Assembly (NCBI RefSeq): GCF_049446155.1
Contig: NZ_JBMSEE010000002.1
Coordinates: 707,695-771,694, forward strand
Reading direction: 5' to 3'
DNA: 64,000 nucleotides
Source: Rivibacter sp049446155
GTDB taxonomy: Bacteria; Pseudomonadota; Gammaproteobacteria; Burkholderiales; Burkholderiaceae_C
Below, one piece after another: positions 15,512-24,901 of the stretch; within the stretch, counting starts at the first letter, position 1; each line of letters opens with the position of its first letter. The translations under genes and the position numbers were made by a program. The notes under the pieces were generated by a model that was given only the letters and a program-made list of their open reading frames with translations, was not told where the DNA came from and did not search any database.

Positions 15512-16987
15512 ATGGCGACGACCCCCCGCGCGAACGAGATCCCGACCGGCGTCAACCCGGACGGCAGCCTGCGCTACGACTACACGCCGCCGAACCCGAA
15601 CGTCGAGCGGGACTTCTTCAGCGAGACCGAGGTCGGGCGCAACATCAACAACGCCGCGATGGCGCTACCGGGCCTTGGCTCGGCGGCGCGCATCCCGTCG
15701 GCTGTGCGCGCCGGCCGCGCCGCGCTGACGGGCTTGCGCTCGGCGCGCACCGTCGCGGGTGGGGTCACGCAGACCGCCAGCGCGGCCACGCTACCGGCCG
15801 CGGCGCTCAGCCTGGCTGGCGAGACCGCAGCCAGTCCCGCCGCGCCGCCGGCGCCCGCGCGCAGCGCTGCCGTTACGCCCGAGGTTCCGACCTCCACACC
15901 CACCGGCTCGGCCGGCTTCCGGCGACTTCGCGACGGCAGCGTGGTCGGCTCCCAGCTCGACGCTGAGGGCCGCGCGCAGGGCATCTTCCGTCGCGGCAGC
16001 GCGTTCGGCCCGCAAGCCTACGGCGTGAGCGTTGGCGACGCCGGCTCGGCCGACGAGGCGCTCGGGCGTGAGGCGCGCGCAAACCAGATCCGGCAAGCTT
16101 CCGTCGACGCCGCGCAGGAGGCCAGCGGCGGGGGCGGCCCCGCCGTAGGTATCAACGGCATGCGCGGCGACCCAACCGTGGGCAACATTGACCCGGCGCG
16201 CGCGGCTTACCTGGCCGAGCAGCAGATGCGCTTGGGCGGCTCGCGCACCGCGCGCGCTGCCGGCGCGGCTGCACTGGCCAGCGTCGTGAACAACGCCGCG
16301 GAGACCGAGGCGCGCGAGCGCGTCGGCATGGCCGGCATCCAGGCCAGTCGCGACAACACCGCGCTCGAGGCGCGCACGCGCGCTCGCCTGGGCGACCAGG
16401 CCACGGTCACCGCGCGTCGCGGGCAGGATCTCGACTACCAGGCTTCCACTTACGGCGCCGACGCGCGCACCGCGATCGCCAGCGCACAACTGCGCGCGCA
16501 GCAGGTCGACAAGGCCGACGAGCGCGCCCGCAAGCGCCTCGACGACACGGTCGAGATGTTCAAGGGCGAGTTCACGGCCGTGGACAAGGACGGCAAGCGC
16601 TCGTTCGACGAGGTGGGCGCGCGCCAGGCGGCCAACGCGCTGCTGCGCACCGCGCCAGAGTTCTCTCAGTTGCCGCCGGCGCAACAGCGCGCGCTGATGA
16701 CCCAGGCCATCGCCGAGGCCCGCACGACGCAGAACCTGGCTCAGCCGGCGCGCGTTGGCATCGACGCGATCAACCCGTTCGCCAGCGAGCCCGCAGCCAA
16801 CATCGGCCGCCCCAGCCTGCGGGGCGGCAGTTCGGAGCGCGTGGGCCTGTTGCGCGGCGTGGTGACGCCTGGCGTCTCGGCCGGCGACTATCTCGTACGC
16901 GATGCGTCGGGCCGCAGCTACGTGCTTCCGAACCCGAGCGTCGAAGAGATCGACCTCATCGACCGGGAGACGCGCCGGGGCCGTTAA
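15512..16987 (+). CDS. Phage virion protein, Ala/Arg-rich helical
   Basis: This is a 491-residue protein preceded by AGAGGT. Residues 1-45 are Pro/Asn-rich (GSLRYDYTPPNPNVERDF), followed by a hydrophobic Ala/Gly-rich stretch (about 45-110) that could insert into a membrane. A long Ala/Arg/Asp/Glu helical region covers about 175-400, and the protein ends in a small beta region (GDYLVRDASGRSYVLPNPS). This fits an internal virion protein that crosses the envelope during DNA entry. Its stop codon overlaps the stop of the opposite-strand gene that follows, so both share TTAA. Confidence 0.5.
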   Translation: MATTPRANEIPTGVNPDGSLRYDYTPPNPNVERDFFSETEVGRNINNAAMALPGLGSAARIPSAVRAGRAALTGLRSARTVAGGVTQTASAATLPAAALSLAGETAASPAAPPAPARSAAVTPEVPTSTPTGSAGFRRLRDGSVVGSQLDAEGRAQGIFRRGSAFGPQAYGVSVGDAGSADEALGREARANQIRQASVDAAQEASGGGGPAVGINGMRGDPTVGNIDPARAAYLAEQQMRLGGSRTARAAGAAALASVVNNAAETEARERVGMAGIQASRDNTALEARTRARLGDQATVTARRGQDLDYQASTYGADARTAIASAQLRAQQVDKADERARKRLDDTVEMFKGEFTAVDKDGKRSFDEVGARQAANALLRTAPEFSQLPPAQQRALMTQAIAEARTTQNLAQPARVGIDAINPFASEPAANIGRPSLRGGSSERVGLLRGVVTPGVSAGDYLVRDASGRSYVLPNPSVEEIDLIDRETRRGR

Positions 16988-17343
16988 GAGACGCGCTCGA
17001 GAGCGACGACGACGCCGTCTTTGACGTCGCAGCGGAACGAGGGGCCGCTGAGGGATGAGTCGCCCGGTAGCTGGGCGCGCACCAAGCCGGTGTTCACGCC
17101 AAGCTGAGTGGTGTCGTACTGGTAGTCCGGGCGCAATGCGACGTAGCCAATGCCCGCCTTCGTGAGTGTGTCGCGCAGCGCTTGCTCGCAAGGGGTGGCG
17201 AACGCGGCCCGGGCCGCCTCAACCTGTGCCTGACGGGCCGCTTCCTGCTTCTGCTCGTGCTGGTAGAGGAAGTAGCCCCCCGCAGCGACGAGCAGCAGGA
17301 CCGCCGGCAATGCCTGGACAAGGGTAGAGAGGGGCTTGTTCAT
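16984..17343 (-). CDS. Reverse-strand membrane-anchored protein (moron candidate)
   Basis: This is a 119-residue protein encoded against all surrounding virion genes. The N-terminus MNKPLSTLVQALPAVLLL leads into a single membrane segment (about residues 9-27). A charged helix EQKQEAARQAQ follows, then a presumably periplasmic domain with two Cys (FATPCEQAL and FRCDVKDG) that could form a disulfide. It sits between two morphogenesis genes with its own upstream region holding motif site D. An isolated, oppositely oriented gene in a late operon is typical of a prophage-expressed accessory gene, such as one that alters host surface properties or excludes other phages. I do not recognise the family. 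Confidence 0.55.
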   Translation of the reverse strand: MNKPLSTLVQALPAVLLLVAAGGYFLYQHEQKQEAARQAQVEAARAAFATPCEQALRDTLTKAGIGYVALRPDYQYDTTQLGVNTGLVRAQLPGDSSLSGPSFRCDVKDGVVVALERVS

Positions 17344-17379
17344 GGGGCGCCTTGTAGCAGGGTTCCCGGGGCTAGTCAT

Positions 17380-17399
17380 CTGCGGTAGACTGCCGTAGA
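17380..17399. promoter_or_regulatory. Phage tandem 10-bp motif, site D
   Basis: CTGCGGTAGA and CTGCCGTAGA are the cleanest tandem pair. The 21 bases from 17379 form an imperfect palindrome in which each mismatch is a transition. The site lies between the reverse-strand gene and the giant protein gene and could control both. TAGTCA and TAGAAC at a 17-base spacing form a weak promoter towards the giant gene. Confidence 0.55.
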
Positions 17400-17414
17400 A
17401 CAAGAGGAACACCC

Positions 17415-20400
17415 ATGGCAGGTCTGCGCGACGCCGGCATCAGCATCCGAGAGCAATCCCCGACGATCCTGGACGCTCAGGACCGGGCCGAAGCGGCTGG
17501 GATGAGCCAGTTCAGCCGCGGCCTGCGCGCCGGCACGCTGGGTGCTGAGGCCAACTACCTGGCCGCCGACGAGGCTGAAGCCCGCGCGCGTGGCGACTAC
17601 GCGACGGCCGAAGGCCTGCGCAGCCGCCAGAACCGCCTGCGCGACCGCATCAGCATCGCGGCTCCGAGCGTCAGCCGCGTCGAGGACATCGGCGGGGTTG
17701 GCGACGCTGTCGACTATGGCCTGGGCACGGTCGGCCAGGCGCTCGCCAGCACCGCCGACCCGCTCCTGGCGGGCGCCGCGGCGGGCGCAGCCGGCCGCGT
17801 GGCTGGCGCCGGCCTGCGCATGGCACCCAACCCCGTCGCGCGGGCCGCCGGCCTGGCGCTGGGCACCCTGTCGGCCGGCGCCGGCGCCTACGTGCCGTCC
17901 TACCGCCAGATGAAGGGTGAGGGCTACACGGAGCTGCAGGCCGACCCCGTCGCCAGCCAGCTCAACGACCAGGAGCTCAACGACCAGGCCAGCCGCTACG
18001 GCGCGCTCGCCGCAGGCGGCGAGGCCCTGCTGCCCGCCGCGCTCGGTGCCGGCCTCCCCCGCGCCGTGACACGCGGCCTGCGCGGCCGCGCCGCACTCCC
18101 GCTGCGCCTGGCTGGCGGTGCGGCCGTCGAAGGCGGCACCGAGCTGGCGCAAGGTGAGCTGCTGCGCCGCCAGATCGGCGAGATCAACCCCGACCGTGAC
18201 ACCACCGGCGACGCCTCCGCGCGCCTCAACGAGTTCGTGGGCGGCGCCGTGGGCGGCGGCGGTATGTCCGTCAGCGGCACGGCGATCGACGCGGGCGCGC
18301 GCAGCGCTGGCGAGCTGGCCCGCCTCGGCCGGCAGACCGCCGGCGCGCTGGGCGAGCGCGCGGGCGAGGTGCTGGACCTACAGAACCCCGACAGCCCCGC
18401 GCGCCAGGCCAAAGACGCCGTGGTGGGCGCCGGCAAGGCCGCGCGCGGCGCCACGATCGACCTGTACGAAGGCGCCAAGGCGCGCGCGCCCGGCGCCGCT
18501 CGGGCGGCGCGCGAGGCCCGCGACTACGGCGTCCAGGTGCTGGACCGCCTCAAGCGCGCCGGCCAGGACGCCACCGACCGCGCGACGGCGACCTTCGAGC
18601 TGGCCAGTGAGCAGGCCGACCTGCTGGACGGCAGCTACGCGCAGAAGGTGCCCAAGCAGATCACCGACGCGGGCGTGGCTGCGGATTGGCTCAAGCAGAA
18701 GGACGGCGAGCGCCGCGCGCTCGTGCGCAGCCGCCTCGAAGCCCTGACCAGCAGCACCGACGCCACGGACGACCGACGCACCGGCGCCGCGCGCGCCCTG
18801 GCGGCCGACGACATGGACGCCGGCGCGCAGCTCGTGATGGGCGAGGGCCGCCTGGCGCGCGCCCGCGAGGTCGTCTCGCAGATGGCCGGCATGACTCTCG
18901 GCTCGAAGCGCAACGCTCAAGGCGCCGACGAGCCGTTGAGCTTCGACGACTGGGCCGGCTCGACCGAGCGCCCGGGCGTCGACAAGGCCCGCGCCGAGCT
19001 GGGCGCGCGCTTCATGGCCAACCGGGTGCCCGAGGCCGTGCGCGGCGCCGGCCCGGTGCGTCGCGCCGCCAGCGGGCTGTTCTACGCGCTGCAAGAAGCG
19101 CGCGCCCGCGCGCAGGACAACCAGGGCCAGATCCCCGAGCGCAACGCCGCGCTCAACCGCACGATCGAGCGCATCGTGGGCCTCTACGGCCAGGACGCAC
19201 CGGCGGTGATCGACGAGGCCCTGACCGTCGGCGGCAAGAACGACGCCGTCGCCAACTACGTGCGCCAGGAGGTCCGCGCCCAGCTGACCCCCGCCGGCGT
19301 GCAGGCGGCCGGCGCGCGCCGCGCTCAGCTCGCCAGCTCGATGGTCGACGCGCTGGGCGCTGAGACCGAGCTGCGTCTGTCGCGCGAGGGCATCGACCTG
19401 CGCACCGCGCGCGGCCGCGACGAGCTGCTGCGTGTGGTCGAGGACTTCAGCGAGCGCGGCACGCCCGCCCAGCGCCGCCAGCTCGAAACCCTGTTCGGCT
19501 CGCCGGCGGTGGAGCAGATGCTCAGCCTGCTGGATGACGGCCGCCCGGGCGCCACGGACGCCGAGGCGCTGGACCGCGCCGCCGGCAAGGTGGCCGGCGA
19601 CAGTTCTGACGGCGACGTGACGGAGAGTGACGAAGTTGTGACCGACGAGGCCGACGCCGACTTCGAGCAGCGCCAGGCCGAGAAGAAGGTCGCCAAGCGC
19701 AGCGGCGAGGCCACGTACTACTGGCGTGACGGCAACAGCACCACGCGAGGTGTGCAGACCCGGGTCTTCGACCCGCGCCGCCGCTTCATGGCGGCCGACG
19801 AGACCTTCAGCGACGGTCGCCCGGCCCTGCAGTCGCGCCTGGACGAGGTCCGCGAGCGCCTGAACCCGGACGGCACCGAGCGCTTCGCCGTCGAGGCCGT
19901 GCCGGCCACGCAGTTCTTCAAGGACGAGCGCATTACCGGCGACGAGGTGCTGCGCGCGTTCATCGCCGCCGCCGGCCGCAGCAAGGCCGGCGAGCGCCGC
20001 GGCTCGGAGTTCGCCGAGGTGGAGCAGCTGCTCGAACGCGAGCAGCGCACCGCCGAGGAAGAGCGCATCGTGCAGCGCGCCAAGGCCGAGGCCTACGAGT
20101 ACTTCCGCACCCGCAGCACGATCCGCGTCACGCCCATGACGGACCCGGAGGCGGCGCAGGTCAAGCTGTCCGACGTCAAGCGCCTGGACCGCGACGGCCG
20201 CGCCGCCGTGGACAACGCGACCAAGGGCCTCACCGCCGGCTCGAACGACGCGCGCGCGGCCGAGGGCGCGGCCAACATCCTGCACTTCCGCTCGACCAGC
20301 GCCGCGGCCAAGGATGGCGACTTCCCGGTACGCGTGAGCGACCTGGTCTACCTGGCGCGCAAAGCGCGCGGCGAAGGTGAAGCCGGCGGCGCCCAGGCGC

Positions 20401-23400
20401 GAGAGACGAACAAGTCCTACCTCGACGATCTCAGCGCCGGCATTGCGATGCTGCTCGACAGTGGCCTGGTCGACGCCAAGCAGCTGCCGTACAAATTCAA
20501 CGAGGCGGGCAAGGTCGAACGCTTCACGAAAGACGGCGTGCCGCCCAGCCTGCGCCTAGTCAGCACGACCGCCGGCGGCATGGAGGCCGGCCGCGCCCTG
20601 CGCGCGCAGCGCAAGGTCGCTGACCCGGAGGCGAACCGGTTCTCGGAGAACGAGGGCGAAGAGCTCGCCGACGACGTGTCGGGTGACACCGAGGCGATCG
20701 ACAACGCCTTCACGGACCGCCGTGCCAAGACCGAAGACGACGGCGCAACGCCGCTCGACTTCGACCGCGACGATCCGCAGTTCACAGGCGCGCGGATCAT
20801 GTCCGCAACGCAGCTGCGCTCGCCCACCGGCCAGTTCCGACTGACGCGCATCAACGCCGCCGGCCCCGTGGCGCGCAGCTATGCCGACTTCCTGCAGAAC
20901 GAGCTAGCCGATGCGGACCCGGACCGTCAGCGCGGAGCGATCGCGCGCATCGAGCAGCTGCTGAGTGCCGCCGGCCAGCGCCGCGGCGATGTCCAGGCCG
21001 CGCCCTGGCTGGTCAGCCCGATCGCCGAGCTGACGCGCCGCGGCGCGCAGACCATTGCCCGCGATGACGACAGCGGCCTGCGCCAGCAGATGCTGGCTTG
21101 GCGCAAACGCGCGGCCGAGGTGCTGCGCAACGCCCCGGAGAGCTCGATTTCGCCGGCGGTCAAGCGCGACATCGTGCGCCTGATGGCGCGCGATCCTCAG
21201 CGCGTGACGACTGAGAACATGGACGCGATGCTCGACCGCCTGGTGGGCGTCGAGCAGGTCGCGCAGAAGGCCGCCCCGGAGGTGGCGGCACCCGCCGCCC
21301 CAAAATCCCAGCGCGAGGCCGCTGGGCCTCGTAGCGCTCAGGAAGGCCAGAGCGAGCGCGTCGCCACCGACGCCGAGATGGACGAGGCGCGCGAGTACGT
21401 GGCGCGGGTTCTCGGCCCGACCATCACGACGGAGTTCGAGCGCATCACGGGCTACGCCGGCGAGTGGATCGAGGCGCGCAACGTCATGCGCATCAGCACC
21501 GCGGCCGCGCCAGGCGTGCTGCAGGTCTCGTACCACGAGGCGATGCACGCCTTCTGGTCGCGCTTCGTGGCCGCGCACCCGCAGCTCAAGCGCACGCTCG
21601 CCAGCGTGGCGTCGAGCCCAGCCGTGTTGCGCCAGTTGCAGCGCTTGCTGGCGGGTCAGCCGGCCGCACTCGCGCAGCTGGCCGACGCGGAAGAGCGCGT
21701 GGCCTACGCCTACCAGTTTTGGGCGGCGGGGCTGCTGGACATCGCGCCGGCGCCGCGCACGCTGTTCCAGAAGGTGGCGCGCTTCTTCAAGCGCGCGCTG
21801 CGCCTGGCCAGCGACGCGGAGCGCGCCCAGGAGATCTTCGAGCTGTTCCACAAGGGTCAGCTCGCCGAGCCCAGCGCCGCCGGCCAGGCCATCCACGCCG
21901 CGCTCAACTACGGCACCTGGCCGCGCGCCACGCGCCGCAAGCTGGACCGCCAGCTCAACAAGCTCGCCGGCCTGGCGCTGCCCGCACACGACGTGATCGC
22001 CCAGCTCGACAGCCCCACGGCCAAGAAGCTCGCGCAGATGCTCTACGTGCAGCCGGGCGCCAGCCAGGACGCGACGGAAGAGGGCTACCTGAACGCGCGC
22101 CAGCGCGTGACCAGCCAGTACCTGAACCTCGTGTCCGAGGCGATCGAGGGCCTGGACGAGAAGGAGCGCGCCGAGCTGGTCAAGCATCTGCAGGCCAACA
22201 CGCGCAGCAGCTTTGCGCCGGTCGAGGCTGCCCACAAGCGCGTGCGCGCGCTGCTGGACCGCTATCACACCTACGCCACCGAGGCGGGGCTGAAGCTGCG
22301 CAAGGTGCAGGACTACTTCCCCCGCGTGTGGGACACGCAGGCGCTGTGGGAGAAGCGCGACGAGTTCGTGCAGCTCATGGCGACCAAGTACGCGGGCCGC
22401 ATGGTGTCGATCGCCGAGCACAGTGGCGACCCAGCGGTGCCGCGCACGCCCGAGACGGGCGCGCTGCTGCTGTGGGAGAGCCTGGTTGCCCAGGGCGGCG
22501 TCGAGGACAAGCTCGCGGCCACGCGCGAGGACGGCGTGCTCACGCCGTGGATGGAGGCGAACCAGACGCGCGAGCTGCGCTGGCTCGAGGCGGCGGACGT
22601 CGAGCCGTTCCTGGACAAGGACCTGGTGACGACGCTCACGCGCTACTTCCGCCAGGGCGTGCGCGCGGCTGAGTACACCCGTCGCTTCGGCGAGCGCGGC
22701 GAGAAGCTCTACAAGGCGGTGCCGGGTAGCGACCCACAAGGCCTGCTGGTCGACATCGAGCGCGAGCTCGCGGCATCGGTGCCCGACGACGTGCAGGACA
22801 AGGCCGGCTGGGTCGAGCGGCGCATGCACAACCTGCAGCGCAGCGTCGGCGCGATCGAGGGCTCGCTGGGCAAGGACGTGAAGCCCTGGGTGCGCAAGGT
22901 CAACAGCTACGCGATGGTCTACCAGAACCTGCGCCTGCTGCCGCTGGCGCTGTTCAGCTCCATCGTCGACCCGCTGGGCATCGTGGCGCGCGGCGGCGAG
23001 CTGCAGGACGCCTACAACGCCTTCGTGCGCGGCGTCAGCGGCGTCATGGACGGCTGGCGGCGTGCGCTCGGCAAGGAGCGCACCGCCAAGGCCGACGAGT
23101 GGGAGCGCCTGGCCGAGTTCGTCGGCGTGGTCGACGACCAGCATTTCCTGGACACGCTGGGCGACGCCTACGCCTCCGAGTACCTGGACGAGCGCGCGCG
23201 GCGCCTCAACAACAAGCTGTTCACCGTGAACGGCATGGAAGCCTGGAACCGCTCGATGAAGATCGCGGCGACCAAGGCGGCGGTGCAGTTCATCGAGCGC
23301 CATGGCAACGGCAAGGGCGAGGACAGCGTGCGCTGGACGCGCGAGCTGGGCCTCGAGCCGGGGCGCGTCGAGCTGGACAAGGACGGGCGCCTCATCACGA

Positions 23401-23957
23401 GTGCGCCGGAGCTGGCCGCGGCCCAGGGCGTGTCGATCGAGGAAGCGCGCAGCCGTATCGCCACGGTCCACAGCGCGATCAACCGCTGGGTGACGGGCGC
23501 GGTGCTCAGCCCCAACGCGGCGCAGCGCCCGGCCTGGGCGAGCGACCCGAGCTACTCGCTGCTCTTCCACCTCAAGCAGTTCACCTACAGCTTCCACCAG
23601 ACGATCCTGCGGCGCGCCGTGCGCGAGCTGCAGCAGGGCAACTTCGGCCCGATGGCCGCGTTCGTCTGGTACGTGCCGGTGATGATCGCCAGCGACATCG
23701 TCAAGGGCCTGATCCAAGGCGGCGGCGAGCTGCCGGCGTACATGCAGGGCTACAACGCCGGCGACTGGGTGATGCACGGCGTGCAGCGCGCGGGGCTGCT
23801 GGGCGTGGGCCAGATCGGCATGGATATCAACGCCGACCCGTTCGGCGTGCTCGGCCCGACGGTCGAGCAGGTCACGGACGCGCTGGTCGACCCGGCCGAC
23901 AAGACGCTGGTGCGCGCGCTGCCCTTCAACCCGGTTTACCGCGAGGCTCTCCTATGA
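17415..23957 (+). CDS. Giant polyvalent phage protein with zincin motif
   Basis: This is a 2,180-residue protein, by far the largest in the window, of the polyvalent/ejected virion protein type. The N-terminal 300 residues contain Ala/Gly-rich hydrophobic stretches (DPLLAGAAAGAAGRVAGAG), then long helical, Arg/Glu/Asp-rich parts with Asp/Glu linkers near 730-755. Around residue 1374 is SYHEAMHAFW, an HExxH metal-binding motif as in zincin peptidases, inside a helix. The C-terminal part is aromatic-rich and ends FNPVYREALL. Such proteins are injected with the DNA and can combine cell-wall, protease and host-takeover domains. Peptidase activity is a hypothesis; a third metal ligand was not assigned. 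Confidence 0.65.
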   Translation: MAGLRDAGISIREQSPTILDAQDRAEAAGMSQFSRGLRAGTLGAEANYLAADEAEARARGDYATAEGLRSRQNRLRDRISIAAPSVSRVEDIGGVGDAVDYGLGTVGQALASTADPLLAGAAAGAAGRVAGAGLRMAPNPVARAAGLALGTLSAGAGAYVPSYRQMKGEGYTELQADPVASQLNDQELNDQASRYGALAAGGEALLPAALGAGLPRAVTRGLRGRAALPLRLAGGAAVEGGTELAQGELLRRQIGEINPDRDTTGDASARLNEFVGGAVGGGGMSVSGTAIDAGARSAGELARLGRQTAGALGERAGEVLDLQNPDSPARQAKDAVVGAGKAARGATIDLYEGAKARAPGAARAAREARDYGVQVLDRLKRAGQDATDRATATFELASEQADLLDGSYAQKVPKQITDAGVAADWLKQKDGERRALVRSRLEALTSSTDATDDRRTGAARALAADDMDAGAQLVMGEGRLARAREVVSQMAGMTLGSKRNAQGADEPLSFDDWAGSTERPGVDKARAELGARFMANRVPEAVRGAGPVRRAASGLFYALQEARARAQDNQGQIPERNAALNRTIERIVGLYGQDAPAVIDEALTVGGKNDAVANYVRQEVRAQLTPAGVQAAGARRAQLASSMVDALGAETELRLSREGIDLRTARGRDELLRVVEDFSERGTPAQRRQLETLFGSPAVEQMLSLLDDGRPGATDAEALDRAAGKVAGDSSDGDVTESDEVVTDEADADFEQRQAEKKVAKRSGEATYYWRDGNSTTRGVQTRVFDPRRRFMAADETFSDGRPALQSRLDEVRERLNPDGTERFAVEAVPATQFFKDERITGDEVLRAFIAAAGRSKAGERRGSEFAEVEQLLEREQRTAEEERIVQRAKAEAYEYFRTRSTIRVTPMTDPEAAQVKLSDVKRLDRDGRAAVDNATKGLTAGSNDARAAEGAANILHFRSTSAAAKDGDFPVRVSDLVYLARKARGEGEAGGAQARETNKSYLDDLSAGIAMLLDSGLVDAKQLPYKFNEAGKVERFTKDGVPPSLRLVSTTAGGMEAGRALRAQRKVADPEANRFSENEGEELADDVSGDTEAIDNAFTDRRAKTEDDGATPLDFDRDDPQFTGARIMSATQLRSPTGQFRLTRINAAGPVARSYADFLQNELADADPDRQRGAIARIEQLLSAAGQRRGDVQAAPWLVSPIAELTRRGAQTIARDDDSGLRQQMLAWRKRAAEVLRNAPESSISPAVKRDIVRLMARDPQRVTTENMDAMLDRLVGVEQVAQKAAPEVAAPAAPKSQREAAGPRSAQEGQSERVATDAEMDEAREYVARVLGPTITTEFERITGYAGEWIEARNVMRISTAAAPGVLQVSYHEAMHAFWSRFVAAHPQLKRTLASVASSPAVLRQLQRLLAGQPAALAQLADAEERVAYAYQFWAAGLLDIAPAPRTLFQKVARFFKRALRLASDAERAQEIFELFHKGQLAEPSAAGQAIHAALNYGTWPRATRRKLDRQLNKLAGLALPAHDVIAQLDSPTAKKLAQMLYVQPGASQDATEEGYLNARQRVTSQYLNLVSEAIEGLDEKERAELVKHLQANTRSSFAPVEAAHKRVRALLDRYHTYATEAGLKLRKVQDYFPRVWDTQALWEKRDEFVQLMATKYAGRMVSIAEHSGDPAVPRTPETGALLLWESLVAQGGVEDKLAATREDGVLTPWMEANQTRELRWLEAADVEPFLDKDLVTTLTRYFRQGVRAAEYTRRFGERGEKLYKAVPGSDPQGLLVDIERELAASVPDDVQDKAGWVERRMHNLQRSVGAIEGSLGKDVKPWVRKVNSYAMVYQNLRLLPLALFSSIVDPLGIVARGGELQDAYNAFVRGVSGVMDGWRRALGKERTAKADEWERLAEFVGVVDDQHFLDTLGDAYASEYLDERARRLNNKLFTVNGMEAWNRSMKIAATKAAVQFIERHGNGKGEDSVRWTRELGLEPGRVELDKDGRLITSAPELAAAQGVSIEEARSRIATVHSAINRWVTGAVLSPNAAQRPAWASDPSYSLLFHLKQFTYSFHQTILRRAVRELQQGNFGPMAAFVWYVPVMIASDIVKGLIQGGGELPAYMQGYNAGDWVMHGVQRAGLLGVGQIGMDINADPFGVLGPTVEQVTDALVDPADKTLVRALPFNPVYREALL

Positions 23958-24277
23958 CGAAAACCCGCGCGCTGCCCGCAAGGCTGCGCATTGCTGGCAG
24001 CGACTACGCGGTGGTGATCGCCGCCGTGCCCGAAGGCATCACCGCGGAGAACCGCGGCATGTTCGACGACGCGAAGCTGCGCATCACGATCGACGCGTCG
24101 AGCCCTCTGCACCTACAGCGACGCACGCTGCTGCACGAGATCATCCACGCGGCGGGCGATCTCTACGGCACGGCGGAACTGACCGAGGATCACGTCCGCG
24201 CGCTCGAGACCGGACTGTGGGCCATCTTCAACGACAACCCGGGGCTCGCCCGTACGCTCTTCGGCCCCAACGTCTAG
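23954..24277 (+). CDS. Small HExxH metallopeptidase-like phage protein
   Basis: This is a 107-residue protein overlapping the giant gene by ATGA. The sequence has a beta-strand N-terminus, a GMFDDAKLRITID segment and then RRTLLHEIIHAAGDLYG. In it HEIIH is a full zincin HExxH motif placed on a helix, with downstream acidic residues (ELTEDHVRALE) that could supply the third ligand. Proteins of this size and layout are frequent in phages and resemble ImmA/IrrE- or SprT-like minimal zincins. The tight coupling to a protein carrying its own HEAMH is notable. The substrate is unknown. Confidence 0.6.
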   Translation: MTKTRALPARLRIAGSDYAVVIAAVPEGITAENRGMFDDAKLRITIDASSPLHLQRRTLLHEIIHAAGDLYGTAELTEDHVRALETGLWAIFNDNPGLARTLFGPNV

Positions 24278-24337
24278 CCCCTTTCCCCGCGCCCCATACC
24301 CAGCTCCAAGAAACTTGGGGCTAAGAGCTGAGAGCAA

Positions 24338-24363
24338 AGAAAAAGGCGCCGCTCACGCGGCGC
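24338..24363 (-). terminator. Rho-independent terminator of the reverse-strand small-gene operon
   Basis: Read on the reverse strand, GCGCCGC and GCGGCGC (24346-24352 with 24357-24363) form a 7-bp stem around a 4-base loop, followed by five T residues (24344-24340). The stop codon of the last gene in the operon falls in the loop. Confidence 0.75.
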
Positions 24364-24628
24364 GCTGGATGTTGAACCTGTAGCGGCGCTCGAGCTCGCG
24401 GTAGATCGCCCGCCCGTTCTTCGTCAGCGTGCTGAAGTCGAGGTTCGGGTGGGGCTTGAACCCCATGCGATGCAGCTGCACGGCTGTGGCCTCGCGCCGG
24501 CGCTGGTTGGACGGCCGCTCGTGCAGCCAGCCGCCCACGTTGTAGTCCCACTCGAGCACCAGGTACGCCTCGCAGATGTCGACGCGGTCGAACCTCGGGC
24601 GCAGGGTGCGTCGCGGCGGCCTAGGCAT
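24353..24628 (-). CDS. Phage hypothetical protein, last gene of reverse operon
   Basis: This is a 91-residue protein with a basic N-terminus (MPRPPRRTLRPRF). It is followed by EAYLVLEWDYNVGGWLHERPSNQRRRE and FKPHPNLDFSTLTKNGRAIY in sequence, ending in a basic helix (ELERRYRF). The C-terminal half looks like a small winged-helix or nucleic-acid-binding unit. It overlaps the previous gene by eight bases. I do not recognise the family, so no function is assigned beyond membership in an early-type accessory operon next to the integrase. Confidence 0.5.
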   Translation of the reverse strand: MPRPPRRTLRPRFDRVDICEAYLVLEWDYNVGGWLHERPSNQRRREATAVQLHRMGFKPHPNLDFSTLTKNGRAIYRELERRYRFNIQRAA

Positions 24629-24899
24629 GGCGCGGCCATTCCGCGGGCAGATCGTCGAGCACGTCCTCGCGGTGCAACTTCGTGATGCTGATGACCGACA
24701 CCAGCGGCGCCCACTTCCTTGCGCGCTCGAGCATCGAGGGTTCCGGCTCCATCGGGTCGAACTCCGGGTGCAAGTCTCGCGGCAGCGCGCGCAGCGCTTC
24801 GAGCAGAGCGTCCTCGGATGTGATCCCGCGCGCCCGCAGGCCGAAGAAGGCTTGGGCGGTAGGGGTGTAGACGACGGAGATCTCGTACTCGTGGTACAT
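24621..24899 (-). CDS. Phage hypothetical protein (acidic, small)
   Basis: This is a 92-residue protein beginning MYHEYEISVVYTP. Several earlier in-frame triplets could start translation, but this ATG has AAAGG about eight bases upstream and gives the best N-terminus. It contains a GLRARGITSEDALLEALRALP helix that reads like a small protein-interaction domain, an acidic EFDPMEPEPSM linker, then a basic helix with a WAPLVSVISITKLHRED strand. No family is recognised. It overlaps the following gene by eight bases. Confidence 0.5.
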   Translation of the reverse strand: MYHEYEISVVYTPTAQAFFGLRARGITSEDALLEALRALPRDLHPEFDPMEPEPSMLERARKWAPLVSVISITKLHREDVLDDLPAEWPRHA

Positions 24900-24901
24900 G
24901 G

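Noticed and set aside
20904..23777. 957-codon reverse frame opposite the giant protein gene
   Set aside because: Composition is typical of an antisense shadow in GC-rich DNA and there is no start signal or domain. The forward gene has the HExxH motif and overlaps its neighbours properly.
24856..24880. Another GTAGA-containing sequence inside the reverse operon
   Set aside because: The spacing and flanks do not match the 10-base tandem and it lies in coding sequence.
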